Shown: positions 48,701 to 61,396 of the stretch, one piece after another
Layout of the letters: each line of letters begins with the position of its first letter
How positions within the stretch are numbered: position 1 is the first letter of the stretch
Source: Amoebidium appalachense
Lineage: Eukaryota > Ichthyosporea
NCBI GenBank assembly: GCA_963693365.1
Contig: CAVNZM010000004.1
Coordinates: 12,462,001-12,526,000 of the forward strand
Direction: 5' to 3'
Length of the DNA stretch: 64,000 nucleotides
The notes under the pieces: model-generated
The model's input: the letters and a program-made list of their open reading frames with translations, nothing else
What the model was told of the DNA's origin: nothing
Database searches by the model: none
Program-made: the position numbers and the translations under genes

Positions 48701-49656
48701 ACACCCACACACACACACTTTCACCCAGCACCCCACACACTTTCACCCAGCACCCCACACATTCACCCACCGCCCCACACATTCACCCACCACCCCGCAC
48801 ACTCACCCACCACCCAACCACCCTACCCACCCACCACCCCAGGCACCCACCCAGCACCCACTCACCCACCACCCTGCCCCTTCGTCCACCATCCACCACC
48901 CCTTCCCACCAATCCACCACCCCTTCCCACCACTCTGCCCACCCACCCACCCGACCCCCCTACCCACCACCCCATCCCCCCACGGACCTTGCGGCACTGC
49001 GTGAAGATGACGAGTAGTCTGTGCGGCGAGGAGGGTCGTCATAGCGTGAGCCCCTGCTGGCCACCCTTGGCGGCGATGGGCTGGGGCTGCGTCTGCGTTC
49101 GCTGTCTCGGCTGCGCTCACTCTCCCGACTGCGCCCCCCTCCAGTGCGGCTGCTGCGCCGATAGGAGTCCTGCATCATATGTGCACATGTAAGATCGGAT
49201 AAAGAGCATACACTGATGTAATGATGTGCAGGAATGCTTACAGATAAATGAACCTGCCTCTGGTTGACCACCCCTCGCAAACAATCCCCCCCCCTCCCCC
49301 CGGGCAAGAAAAAAAAAGGAACCCCCCCCCCCCCCCCTACACACACACACATACACTATGCCGCAGTTGATGTGGACAGACAAGGCATACAACGGAGAAG
49401 GGGGGGGGGGGGTTGAATGCGGAACACGGTACGAAGTACGCATACACGACGAGAAGCATGGTGCAGGACACATGCAAAGGCAAACATTCAAGTATGCAAC
49501 ATCAGCCATGTGCACAGTATGCGTCATAAGCAGAGCCCATCCTCAGAAAGGGGGGAGGGGGGGGGGGGGGGGGGGCATGACATTGGTGGACAGACAAGCA
49601 CAGCTGGCCAAACAAATGTCGAGTAGCTTAGAAGGAAGAACGGGCACATAATAGGC

Positions 49657-49707
<51 letters not shown>

Positions 49708-50012
49708 GGGTGTGTGTGTGTGTGTGTGCGTGTGTGTCGAGCGAGAGGGAGTGTGTGTATGTGTGTGTGTGTGTGTGTTGGGGGGGGGGGGGGGGGGGGG
49801 GGGGGATTGCAGACAACAAGAAACACGAAGGCATACAACAAAAGGTATGATGGGCTGAGAGGGGATGGGGAGGGCGAGGGTTTGTATATGTTATAGATAC
49901 GAAGTACACATCATAACGGACGACACAATCAGAGTGCAAACCACATGTAAAGAGTACACATAATAAGCAGAGCCCATCGGAGGGTCCAAGTTATGCACAT
50001 TACCCGTTCGAC

Positions 50013-50047
<35 letters not shown>

Positions 50048-50370
50048 AGGAAGGATGCATAATAGAGTACTAAGTACTTGTTCACGATGGACAAAACAAC
50101 ACAGCCGAAGCACATACAGGAGCACACCCTAAGCAGGGGGGTCTCAAGTTAAGAAACAAAATAAGAAGTAAGAAATGAAAGCAGACAACACAACGCAGAT
50201 TGCAAAAGTACAAGCGGTGGGGAGGGGGGGGGGGGGGGGGGGGGTAAACAATGTGTTACAGTGTACGAAGTATACACTCACGACGGGCAAAAAATGCAGA
50301 CTTTCATCCGATGGGTCTTCCACAGTATCCGACTCATTCCATCTCGCATAAGGGGGCAATAAAGGGTGGG

Positions 50371-50404
<34 letters not shown>

Positions 50405-52284
50405 GATAAGGGGAGGGGAGAGGTGAAGAGGAGGGCACATACGTCATCATCGTCATCGCGGCCACCCCGGCCACCACGCTCCACATACTCCTTCCGCTCG
50501 TACTTGGCCCGGATAAACTGCTCAAGATCCCTGCACAGAACCACTGTTAGCTGCCACACCACGCACAAAAGGGTTGGGCATCCACCCGGGGGGAGGGGGG
50601 AGGGGAGAAGGGGGGAAGGGGGGGGGGGGGGGAGGGGGGGCATGGGACTGATCGCATGGCCTGACACATGTCGGTGTGAGCCGGCAGGCTAACAGAATCT
50701 AACAACCACGACCAGTACACATTGAAAATGGCCCTCTACTCTCACCACAACCACCCCAAGCGCATATGCTTTCCTTTCTTTTCTTCTTGTTTGTCGCCCT
50801 CCCTTTTCATCCTTATCTAACCTGCTCCAAACAGCATAGAACATCGAGCTCCACTCGTGCGTAATTCTTCACAACTGTCATACCCATATGCTCTGAATGT
50901 GGTATGTAAGGTTGTGAGGAACACAAGGAGACAGGAGGAAACGGGAAGGAAGAGAGAGAGGAGGGTTGGGGGTAGGGTAGGTGGGGTGTTTGTGGGATGA
51001 GGGGGGAGGGGGGGGGGGGGGGGGGGGGGGGGGGTCAAAAAGCACGAACAAACAAAGCAGCTGCCATGGCCTATGTGACAAAGTGTTTGTTTGTATGGAC
51101 GTGTGTGGACACAGCCCGGTAAGTTTGCAATTTAATGCATGTGAATGTAGTTTGGACACAGCCCGGTAAGTTTGCAATTAAATGCATGTGAATGTAGTTA
51201 TGTTTATGTGAACGTGATGTGGATGTGTGTGTAGCAGTGTGTAGACGGTTAAGTGTGAAAGTAGCCTCACACAAAAATGCATTTGAGTGCAGTCAAAGAT
51301 CAGTGGACACAGAAGAGGGAGGGAGAAGCGCATGCAGAGTGTGTGCGTATGTGTGTGTTTGCGGGGCCGAGCAAGCCGAGTCGAGCCGGAGGGACGTGTG
51401 GGTTGGTCGAGTAGGCGGTTGGGGGAGGGGGGGGGGGTGATGTATGCGTTAGAGGGTTGGAAATATGGAGGAGACAACAAAGAGCAACAACAAAGCGTCA
51501 CAGAAGTCAGAAACTCAAAATCAAACAATTTAAGCGTGCAGGCAGAAGACACTTGAACAGAGCCCATGGGTGATTGGGGAAATTGAAAAGTAAGTCAAAC
51601 TATTACTCAGCCCACAGAAGTGGGAAACTCAAAATCAAACAATTTAAGCGTGCAGGCAGAAGACACTTGAACAGAGCCCATGGGTGAATGGGAAATTGAA
51701 AAGTAAGTCAAACTATTACTCAGCCCACACTTACGAGGCATTGTTGGCATTTGGGCGGCGGAAGTGAGACGGCAGACGGGCCTCATAGTAGGAGTTCACC
51801 CCGTCGTTACCTCCCTGTGCCTGGAACGTCTCGAGCTGCTCTTCAGTCCATTTGTCCAGGTTTACACTCTTTACTTTGCTAATGTGCACACCCAGATTGC
51901 GGTGGTGGCCAGCACAGTTGGTGCAAATAAAGCAGCCGATGTTCCACGACGCCCAGCGCGGACCTTTGCAAAGGACAACCAGGAGTTAGCATGTGTCAGC
52001 ATGTGTAACATGTACTCTTACGCGTACTGGTGCCTAGTGCGATAACAAAACAAAAAAACCCACGAAACCGCTAAAACCCAATAAGGCCAACAGTTGTGTC
52101 AAAAATGGCAGCAAAACTACAAACTCAAGTCCAAAAAGTACCCAAAATCAACCCCCAAAACCGGCTCACCTTTAGCTCCGCAATCGGCACAGAAACGATT
52201 GCTCTCCTTTTCCAGGTCCTTCTTAAGAATGCGCTGAATCCTTTCCTGCTGCCTCTGCACATCGGGGTCGTCGCGCCGTGCCAT
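43556..52284 (-). CDS. SMAP1/2-type ArfGAP with an expanded Ser/Arg/Asp-rich insert
   Basis: Eight minus-strand exons join in phase: 52170-52284, 51735-51963, 50443-50530, 48988-49169, 47392-47649, 44828-44956, 44266-44473 and 43556-44032, giving 561 aa (human SMAP1/2 about 430-470). The N-terminal ArfGAP zinc finger is complete, C-x2-C-x16-C-x2-C (CADC to CTNC), followed by [20 protein letters not shown] with the catalytic-type Arg, then [18 protein letters not shown]. Later landmarks are the clathrin-box-like [11 protein letters not shown], the SMAP motif DILSLYG and the C-terminal QNLQWTL. SMAP proteins act as Arf6/Arf1 GAPs in clathrin-dependent endocytosis and retrograde traffic. An unusual feature is that three exons (residues of about 150-330) encode a highly charged insert with RS dipeptides and a 9-residue repeat, DSRDKDYGR, several times. 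The last exon is a Met/Pro/Gly repeat ([12 protein letters not shown]). A 5' extension in frame is possible, but Met at 52284 fits the family. Confidence 0.92.
44547..44731. mobile_element. 185-bp MITE with 33-bp inverted ends
   Basis: The ends GGTTCAAAACAGACTACGCA (44547 onward) and its inverted partner ending at 44731 match at 30 of 33 positions and share GTCAGACTA at their inner edge. The element lies in SMAP intron 6 and has no ORF. No clear target duplication is visible. Confidence 0.65.
44985..45362. mobile_element. 378-bp MITE with 27-bp inverted ends and TA duplication
   Basis: Ends at 44985-45011 and 45336-45362 are inverted repeats matching 24 of 27 (core ATGTACCTTC then ACGAGAAG). 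TA flanks both ends, at 44983-44984 and 45363-45364. The interior is A/T rich with no ORF. The ends differ from the 7421-7741 element, so this is a separate family with mariner-like target choice. It lies in SMAP intron 5, 28 bp from the exon at 44828-44956. Confidence 0.65.
45443..45451 (-). terminator. RNA polymerase III terminator of tRNA-Trp
   Basis: A run of nine T residues on the minus strand follows the tRNA discriminator base directly, and further T-rich sequence comes after. Confidence 0.8.
45452..45523 (-). tRNA. trnW-CCA: tRNA-Trp (CCA)
   Basis: The minus strand folds as a full cloverleaf. The acceptor stem GACTCCG pairs with CGGGGTC (one T-G pair) and the discriminator is A. The D arm carries GGCGCAACGGTAGCGC, the anticodon arm TCTGA/TCAGA has the loop CTCCAGA with anticodon CCA, and the T arm GCGTG/CACGT has the loop TTCAAAT. 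There is no intron. The internal A box and B box (GTTCAAATC) look functional. It sits inside SMAP intron 5 in the same orientation as that gene. Confidence 0.93.
45888..45957 (+). repeat. About 68-base G tract
   Basis: A near-pure G homopolymer follows a short GT repeat. It lies in SMAP intron 5, so the transcript carries it as C. Confidence 0.9.
46382..46625 (+). mobile_element. Full-length copy of the G-headed dispersed repeat
   Basis: The copy starts after a G tract with GGTTCGAATGCG, runs through AAGTACGAAGTACACAAG and TAAGCAGAGCCCATCCTCAG to GTACCCGAGTTTCGACC and AAGCAGGGTTGCTTATG. It pairs end to end with the minus-strand copy at 30727-30986. It is in SMAP intron 5, has no ORF and no terminal inverted repeats. 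Confidence 0.65.
48490..48880 (+). repeat. CACCCCACACACTTTCACCCA minisatellite
   Basis: Irregular units of about 20-24 bp, of the form CACCCCACAC(AC)TTTCACCCA, repeat across SMAP intron 4, interrupted by a C tract at about 48652-48686. Shorter CCACC-type repeats continue on both sides (about 48417-48980). The open plus-strand frame is an artefact of the repeat. Confidence 0.85.
49405..50345 (+). repeat. Cluster of partial G-headed repeats
   Basis: Four or five truncated copies stand in the same orientation, each introduced by or next to a G tract: 49405-49550, 49890-50010, 50048-50150, possibly 50160-50215, and 50245-50340. Shared words are TACGAAGTA, GACGGACAACACA and AAGCAGAGCCCATC. The cluster fills much of SMAP intron 3. 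Confidence 0.7.
51109..51197 (+). repeat. 44-bp tandem duplication
   Basis: GGACACAGCCCGGTAAGTTT and the following AATGTAGTT segment occur twice in direct succession with one base difference, in SMAP intron 2. Confidence 0.85.
51501..51728 (+). repeat. 114-bp tandem duplication beside a splice donor
   Basis: The two units at 51501-51614 and 51615-51728 share AAACTCAAAATCAAACAATT, GACACTTGAACAGAGCCCAT and GTCAAACTATTACTCAGCCC. They are nearly identical. The duplication ends 6 bp from the minus-strand exon boundary at 51735. Confidence 0.85.
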
Positions 52285-54148
52285 GTTGCCGTCTACACAC
52301 AGAGAAACAGCGTTTAGCATGTGGAGTTTAAGTACATAAGCAGCGTGTGAGCTAATAAGAAGACCCAAATTAAACATGTTGTACGGCAGAAGGCACGATG
52401 GAAGAATGCCCCCATGCTCCTACCTCAGACTAAGGAAGCAAATGCTTTCACAAACCTGGCTTCTTGGCTACAAATACGAACGTCTATGCTACAAACCTTG
52501 CTTGTGTAAGTGAGCATGCTACCGCATACGCCCACAGAAGAGCTGGGATCCAAGGTAACGACACGTGCACAAATACAGAGATAAAAATATGCGCGCTACC
52601 TTTTTCCGGGGCCGTTGCCTGCGTTTCTTCTGCTGCTGGGTGCTGATGCAGGCAGGTTACCTGCCAATTCTACCACAATCCTTTCTGCCTGACTCTCCTT
52701 GACCACTTCCCTACTCAAGGTGTGCTACCCCTGCTTCTACAGTGGACAGACAGCACAATCCTCTAGATTAAACCTTTCTTTCCTGCAGATATCACTGAGT
52801 GGTAACGCCAAGAAGGTATGCTGGACAAAAAACGTGGGTTAGGCCCCGGCTGCCAGCAGTGCAACTCGGTCAAAAAAAAACTTCTCTCTTGCAGACAGCT
52901 GTGTGCTGAGCGGACTCAGAGCGGAACTCCGTTGCCCTGCGACAAATTCTTGTGCGATTAAGATAAACCATATAAGGCTATCTGTACTGTCAAATGATTA
53001 GCGGATACAGCAGTGATATGGGCCATTTGCGCAGTTGGAAAGGCATCAGGTTTCCTGTTCACGGTTTGACACGAGAAAGGCCGGGCCGGATTCGAGTCAA
53101 CCCTCGAGAAAGAGCTGATGTGTTCGTACACTGAGCCTCTATGTAGAGGACAACGTCAAGGTGTGTCAGCTATCGAGGCCCCCTGGTGCCCAATATTGTA
53201 CATGATTTCTCCCGTAATGGCCGATTTGCCGTGATGGCCGATGGCGGCAATGGCCATTCCAGAGTCGTTTTGGGTACCGGTGAGATATCGATCTCAGTGA
53301 GGTGCGTGTGCACAAAGTATTGTGATTGCGTGCCATTGGAAGAGGCAGCCTGAGCAGACACAGAGTATCATGGTAGTGAATTAGGTGTACATTCGCGGGG
53401 AGTCTGGTTTCGTGAACTCTTCAGGCTTTTTGCACACTTTTGTGGTCGCGGCGCACCGTGACCAATTGACTATCCTTGTGTGCCCCCCCCCTCCCCCCCC
53501 CCCCCCCCCCCTCTCCCTCCCCCCCCCCCCCCCCCCAACACACACACACATACACACACAACACACATACACACACACAACAACAACAACACCACCGCCA
53601 CCACCACCCCTGTAAACACACGAAAGAATGTGTTGGTCTAAACCCAAGTTTTTATTTTTTGTAATTTAAAAAACAAGGGCAAAACCGTCATATACACACA
53701 CATCAGCACCGTGATTATAGGCACATGCACATACACACGCAAAACGCACACACACATATATATGTACAGGTACAGTCACACACACACACTAATGTTTGTG
53801 CACGTGCACGTCCAAGACGCATTGTGCGCAGGTACACATCGGATGCACATACATGCAACGTTAACAGACTGAGCGTCCTTACGCACACCAAATATTTCGG
53901 GGGAGGGGGGAGGGGGAGGGGGGGAGGGGGGAGGGGGAAAGGGGGGAAAGGGAGGGGGGGGGGGGGGGGGGTGGATTGACTATTAAATCCTGCGACTTCA
54001 AGTATTTCTTCAATAACGTTACTGTACGTGAGGGGCAATTGTAACTCACAGGAATTGCGGTAGTACCTGAGTTGCACAAAGTTCATTCCGAATGTATGTA
54101 AGCGACTCGCCGAATTTCCGTTTATTAAGAGCTCGCCACGTGCGACTG
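52285..54148. other. Intergenic region upstream of SMAP
   Basis: No confident exon. A minus-strand ORF of 63 codons at 53170-53361 and another of 149 codons at 53715-54164 are not low complexity throughout, but neither matches a family I know and neither has convincing splice sites. C tracts with CA repeats lie at about 53483-53580 and a G tract at about 53956-53971. Confidence 0.4.
53026..53098 (+). ncRNA. tRNA-like pol III promoter remnant
   Basis: TTTGCGCAGTTGGAAAGGCA resembles a tRNA A box and D loop. GGATTCGAGTC, some 50 bp later, resembles a B box and T loop. The T stem and acceptor stem do not pair well, so this is not a functional tRNA. A decayed tRNA or the head of a tRNA-derived SINE is possible. 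Confidence 0.25.
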
Positions 54149-54588
54149 TGGAGGGCCCCACCACATTGGCAGAGTCAACTTCCTCCGAGCCTGATCATTC
54201 TGCGGAAAGCAGAGTTATTCTTCGAAAAGGCGAATTATTCTGCAAAATGCAGAAATAATATTTCCTGAGCAGAATTTTTCTGCTTGTAGCAGAATCATTC
54301 TGCTTTCAAATTTTGAATAAATGCGCAAAACCAGCCTCAGTTATTCTTCTCAATGACTCAGCAGCAGAATACACTTGTTCCAAGCAGAATAATTCTGCAA
54401 CAAGGTTTTGGCAGAATAGCTTGCCTATAGCAAAATAATTCTGTCTTTCTTTGATAATTCTGGTTTTGCTGAATAAATCTGCTTTTAGTAGAAGATTTCT
54501 GCCTTTCACAAATGTAATAGTTGTGCTTTTTGCAGGATAAATTTTCTCTGTGCAAGTTGGCTTTGCCGATTTATGGTTGGACCCTCCA
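54149..54588. mobile_element. 440-bp element packed with GCAGAAT palindromes
   Basis: Imperfect inverted ends TGGAGGGCCCCACCACATTG and its partner (TGGAGGGTCCAACCATAAAT on the minus strand) bound the element, and they continue as GGCAGAGTCAACTT and GGCAAAGCCAACTT. The interior carries the palindrome GCAGAATNATTCTGC at 54269-54283, 54289-54303 and 54384-54398 and many half-sites (AATTCTG, GCAGAAT). It has no plausible protein. I read it as a non-autonomous transposon with internal palindromes. Confidence 0.6.
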
Positions 54589-56077
<1,489 letters not shown>

Positions 56078-56995
56078 ATGAGTCGTGCGGGGGCCTTTTG
56101 GTCGCGCCTTTGTGAGTGCGACTTTTGCGGTGGGGGTTACGACGAATTTGAAAACGGAGGATGCTGCAATTGTGATGACTTTGTGGAGTGGTTGGGTGAT
56201 TATTTGTGCTCGTGCCAGTGTGCGCAGAAGGTGCCAGACTTTGATGATGGGGACGACACTTACCAGGCGTGCCACTATTGTCGAGGCACGGGGAGAATGC
56301 ATAGGACAGGTGAGAGACACAGCCATCCCCTCTGATCTCTACGGCTCTCTCCTCTCTTCTCTCTTCCCAATTCAGCACGTGCCCTTTACATTCTCCCCGT
56401 GCCTGCCGGTACATGTGGGCATGTGATAGCGTTTGCCTGAGTGTGCCCTTGTGCGTGTGGGTGTGTGTGTCATACCATAAGACATTACTTCTGCTAACAG
56501 TGTGTGAGCAGCATTTAGGTTCAATTGCTTGTGTGATTTACGTCTTCTGTGTGGGTGTGCCAGGTATTCTTCACGTATTGATAATTCGTGTGTGTCCTTA
56601 TGTGTGCCGGGTGTGTGTGTGTGTGTGCGCATCTGTGTATGTGTCTGTGAGTGTTTTTGCATGTGTCTGTTTGTCTGTGTGTGCAGGTGTGCGTCGTGTG
56701 TGTTTGTGGGATGTACATGTTCGTGTATTTGTGTTGGTGGTGTTTGTTTGTGTGCAGGTGCTTGTCAGACATGCTCATATAAGCGTTTCTATATGACCTG
56801 GGAAATTTTTAATGTGTACCCAAGTATGGGGCTCTATCTAAACAAAGGTCAGCACTATGGTGCATTGGCCAGGTTTGCATGTCTCTTCCATCGTGCAAAG
56901 GGGACAAGCCAGCTAACTGTTCTGCACCTATCCTCTTCCCCAACCCCCCGATTCCCTTCCTTTGAGCTTGCCACCGTTGCTCCCCAGCCCCCCCC

Positions 56996-57043
<48 letters not shown>

Positions 57044-57046
57044 CGA

Positions 57047-57131
<85 letters not shown>

Positions 57132-59052
57132 GGGGGAAGGGGGGGGGGGGGGGGGAAGGGGGGGGGGGGGGGGGGGGAGCTATCCATATTTAGATCTCTT
57201 TTGAGTTCTTCCCTTCCACACCCCCCCCCCCACCCTCCCCCCCCCGCCCGCCCCTCTTCTTTCCCGTCTCTCTTTACACCTCTAGCCATTTCCGCACCTC
57301 CAATGTCGCCTTTCCGTGTTGTCTGTTAGCATATACACATCCATCCACGTTTCCCGAAGCTTGGTTGTGCTCCTACCTCCCTCTGTGCCTCTTCTGTCTA
57401 GCCACATGTTTCCACCCAGCCCACCCAGCCCGCCCATTCGCTAAACAAGTTGTTGCTTTCTTTCCCTGTGTGTCTCCTTCGTCATGATGGTTTATTCCCG
57501 TTTTTGCTTCGCGCATTTATACCCCGTTCACCACTCATATTTTTTATGGCACACCCAGAAGCCACGTCTGAGCTGATTGCAGTCCCAGTTTCGGATTCAA
57601 GGCTACGGCCAAGAAGAACGTGAGAACCCTCCTCCCCCCCCCCCCCCCCCCCCCTCCCCCCCTCCTTCTCGTCTCCCTCTTCCCCGAAACCCCCTCTTTC
57701 CTTCCTATTTGCAGCTCAAGGCATGGACACATGCACAAAGTACACGCACATCCCCCCCCCCCCCCCTCCCCCCCCCCCCCCCCCCCCCTTTTGCTTCCCC
57801 GCAGCCTACCGCCCGCCCATCTAACACACACGAATGCACACACCTGCACGCACACGCATACCCCTGCGACCACATGCACACACATTGACAAGCACAATAT
57901 GCACCATTCACCTCCATTTTTTGGCTCATGCAACTTTCGGGCCCCCATTTCTGCTTCAGATGTGAGAGAGAAAGCCCCCCCCCCCCCCCCCCCCCCGCTT
58001 CTGCATACGTCATCCCCCCCCCCCCCCCTCCCCCTGGACCCGATATCCAGCGTTGACACCTCTTGTCCCACCTTCCTATGATTGAACCCTTTTCTGTCTC
58101 TCATTCTTTGGCCTTCCCTTGGGCATCCTCCCCACCACCTTCCCACCCCCACCCCCACTCGTACCCTCCATCCCACCCACCATTTTTTTCTCAAGTCGCC
58201 CCTTCTTTGCTCTCCCGTGCCCACCTGCCATCAATATTTTATCATGTAGTGGCTAGAATCTGTACCTGCAATGGTGCATGTGCAGTGTCTGCATCCACAT
58301 ATCATGCTCACGTTGCACACCACACACCTCACCTATTTATGTCGTAATTATCCCTTGCTGACTCCCCCTCGCCCTCCCCCATCCCCGCCCGTCCCCGCCC
58401 CCCCCCCACCCCCCTTCTCCTCTCCCCCTCCCCCCCCCCTCCCTCCCTCCCCTCCCCCCCCTCCCCCGGCAGCAAGCTTATTGTTGCTGTGTCTGCGGTG
58501 TTCACTGCGCTCCTAGGGGCCATCATCGTGTACTTCCTGCTGCCCCGGCAGATATTGCTCAGCCTGGAATCCAACATCACCACCGAGCACGCATTCATCC
58601 CCACACAGGAGCAGCTGCTGAACGGCTCACACGTAAACGTCACCTTTAAGGTGTCCTCCTTAGCCCTCTCTCTCATACTGCCTCCCCCCCCCCTACCCCA
58701 CACCCCTTCTCTCTCTGCCCTAATATTCTTCTCCCCACCCCCTCCAAAAGAGGAGGGGGGGGGGGGGGAAGAAAAAAATGTCCAAGCATGAACACAGACG
58801 AACACACCCTCGAATCATGCCTCCCACCCATATTATACATGTTGTGCATGTGTCCGAGACTGCTTTATGGGGGGTTGACTGGGTAGTTCTTCTGTCTTTT
58901 TGTGACCCCCCCCCTCTCCCCCCCCCCCCCCCCTCCCCCTCCCTCCCCCCCCCTCCAACACACACACACACACACACTCCTCTTGCAGAACTAACGGTCA
59001 AGCGATACCCATGCTCATATCACTATCACCCCCTCCCCAACCCCCTCCCCCC

Positions 59053-59088
<36 letters not shown>

Positions 59089-59275
59089 CTCCCCCCTCCC
59101 CCCATCCACCCAGCCATCCACCCCACCCACAAAAAAAAAAAAAAAAAAAAAAAAACCTTCTCCATTGTCAGTCAGGATGTACGGCAGTTTTATGTCCGTC
59201 CCAAACCCCACACTACACCCTTTGCTTTTCCCTTGCAAAAGAAAGATGCCCTCGGCTCCTCTCCCTGCCTCTCCT

Positions 59276-59308
<33 letters not shown>

Positions 59309-59669
59309 TCCCTCCCTCCCTCCACTCTTTCCTTCCCCCCTGTCTAAAAAATCTTTAAAAAGAAGCTACCAGAAATCGATATAGTTTTACAGGATTGACA
59401 CATCCACTTCCCCATCCCCTCTTTCCCTCATTTTTTCCAACCATCATCATCACGCTCTATCTATCGCCATGCATTCAACCCATTCTCCTTTTTTGCAGCA
59501 AAACATCACGCTGCGCAACAGCAACTATGTTGGGGCCACAGTGCGGGGTCTTCAGTTCACCGTCTATTACCACCAGTACCCTGCCGGTTTGGCAGTATTC
59601 CCTGATGTGCACATCAGATCAAAATCTTCTGTCATGGTTCGTCATCTCATCCATCCCTCCCCCCCCCCG

Positions 59670-59705
<36 letters not shown>

Positions 59706-59904
59706 CCCCCTTACCCCCAAAACACATGCACGAACACACACACAAAAGCGCCCGTACCCAACATCACACACATAAACACATGTACGCACGCACATGCGCG
59801 CGAGCACACACACACACACACACAGACACATACACACACACACGCACACACACACACACACACACACAATTGGACTCACCCCTCTGCCATCCACGTCGCT
59901 GCTG

Positions 59905-59939
<35 letters not shown>

Positions 59940-60611
59940 TTCCACTGGCTGCAACCGTTAGCCTTCCATTTTTTCTTTGCTCATGCACACAATCGGTCTG
60001 CGCGGCATGCACACCGGCCGTAATGCACTCAAATAGAATTGAACGAATTTCTTCCTTCTTTGCCTCTAAATTGCTTCCGTCCTCTTCTCTTCTTCGAGTG
60101 TCACATGGGTGTCGGTCTAGTCTTGTAAACTGAAACCGCTCGTACGTAAAAATCCCCTTTTAGTCGCATATTCCACCACACCTAACTTTTCACCGCACGT
60201 AGCTACAGTAACTCAGAATGTTCTTCGCTGCGGTTATTGTATTCCCCCCCCTCCCCCCGCCCCCCCAACCACCACCACCACCACCACCGAGGGTGGGGGG
60301 AGGGGGGGGGAGGTTGGTTTTTGTGTGTTGAGTTATTTAGGGAAATTAGGAGAGGTGAACAAGCAAGCACAGGGTAGATGAGACACAAACGGGAGGTTAA
60401 AGGGAAGGTGGTTAGTTTGGATCTGAAAAGGAAAAAAAATCAAAAAGTAGTGGGTGGTGGGTGGGGGGGGGTGGACCACGACCACCCACCCACCCCACCC
60501 TTAAACAGATGCTCACACACGCACCAACTATACTGCACAAATGGACACGGTTATAAGCAGACATGCGCAGCCACGGGAACTCAAATCATCATTTTCGCTG
60601 TTGTTATTCCA

Positions 60612-60688
<77 letters not shown>

Positions 60689-61362
60689 AAAAAAAGAAAA
60701 AGAAAAAAAGAAAGAAAAAGAAAAAAGATAAAAACATGACATACATGCACCAACTATGCTACGCCAGTGGACACGATTAAAAGCATACACACAGGGACCT
60801 TCCCTCCCTCCCTCCTTGCCCCATGTATCTTTAGCCGGTTGGCCCATGTCGCTCACTGTCCCCCCCCCCCCCCCCCCCCTCCCTCCCTCCCCTCGCCTTC
60901 CCCCCCCCCCCCCCCAGGTTGAGCTGACGGTGCATGCGGACCACATAGAGGAGCAGTATGAGCCCATAGCCCTGCGCCAGTGCACATTCTTTCCTCAGCA
61001 GGTGAGGGGCTGTGCCGCTGCCATTGTGCTTTGTTGACAGTCACTTCATGCTCAAACTAGGGACTCTTTTTATACCGTTTTTTCTTTTTGCTTCGCGCGT
61101 GTGCGTGGTGTGTGTGTTGGAAGGGGGGGGGGGGGGGGGGGGGGGGGGCTGATGCGTGTGTTCGAGTTGTGTTTGTATGTGTATGTCTGTTCATGTGTGC
61201 CTTCTTGTCATCTGTATACACACGTCGTTCCCTATTCATGTTGGTGTGTGCGGTGCCCAGTGGCAATGGGTTGATTGGCGCATACCCGAGCATGCACAAA
61301 TGGCCCCGGACTTACGTACATTCTACTTTCTCCCGGGATGCGACCACATGCGCACACACACA

Positions 61363-61396
<34 letters not shown>

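Noticed and set aside
48523-49017. 164-aa Pro/His/Thr-rich ORF
   Set aside because: It is a translation of the CACCCCACACACTTTCACCCA minisatellite in an SMAP intron, and it runs antisense into an SMAP exon.
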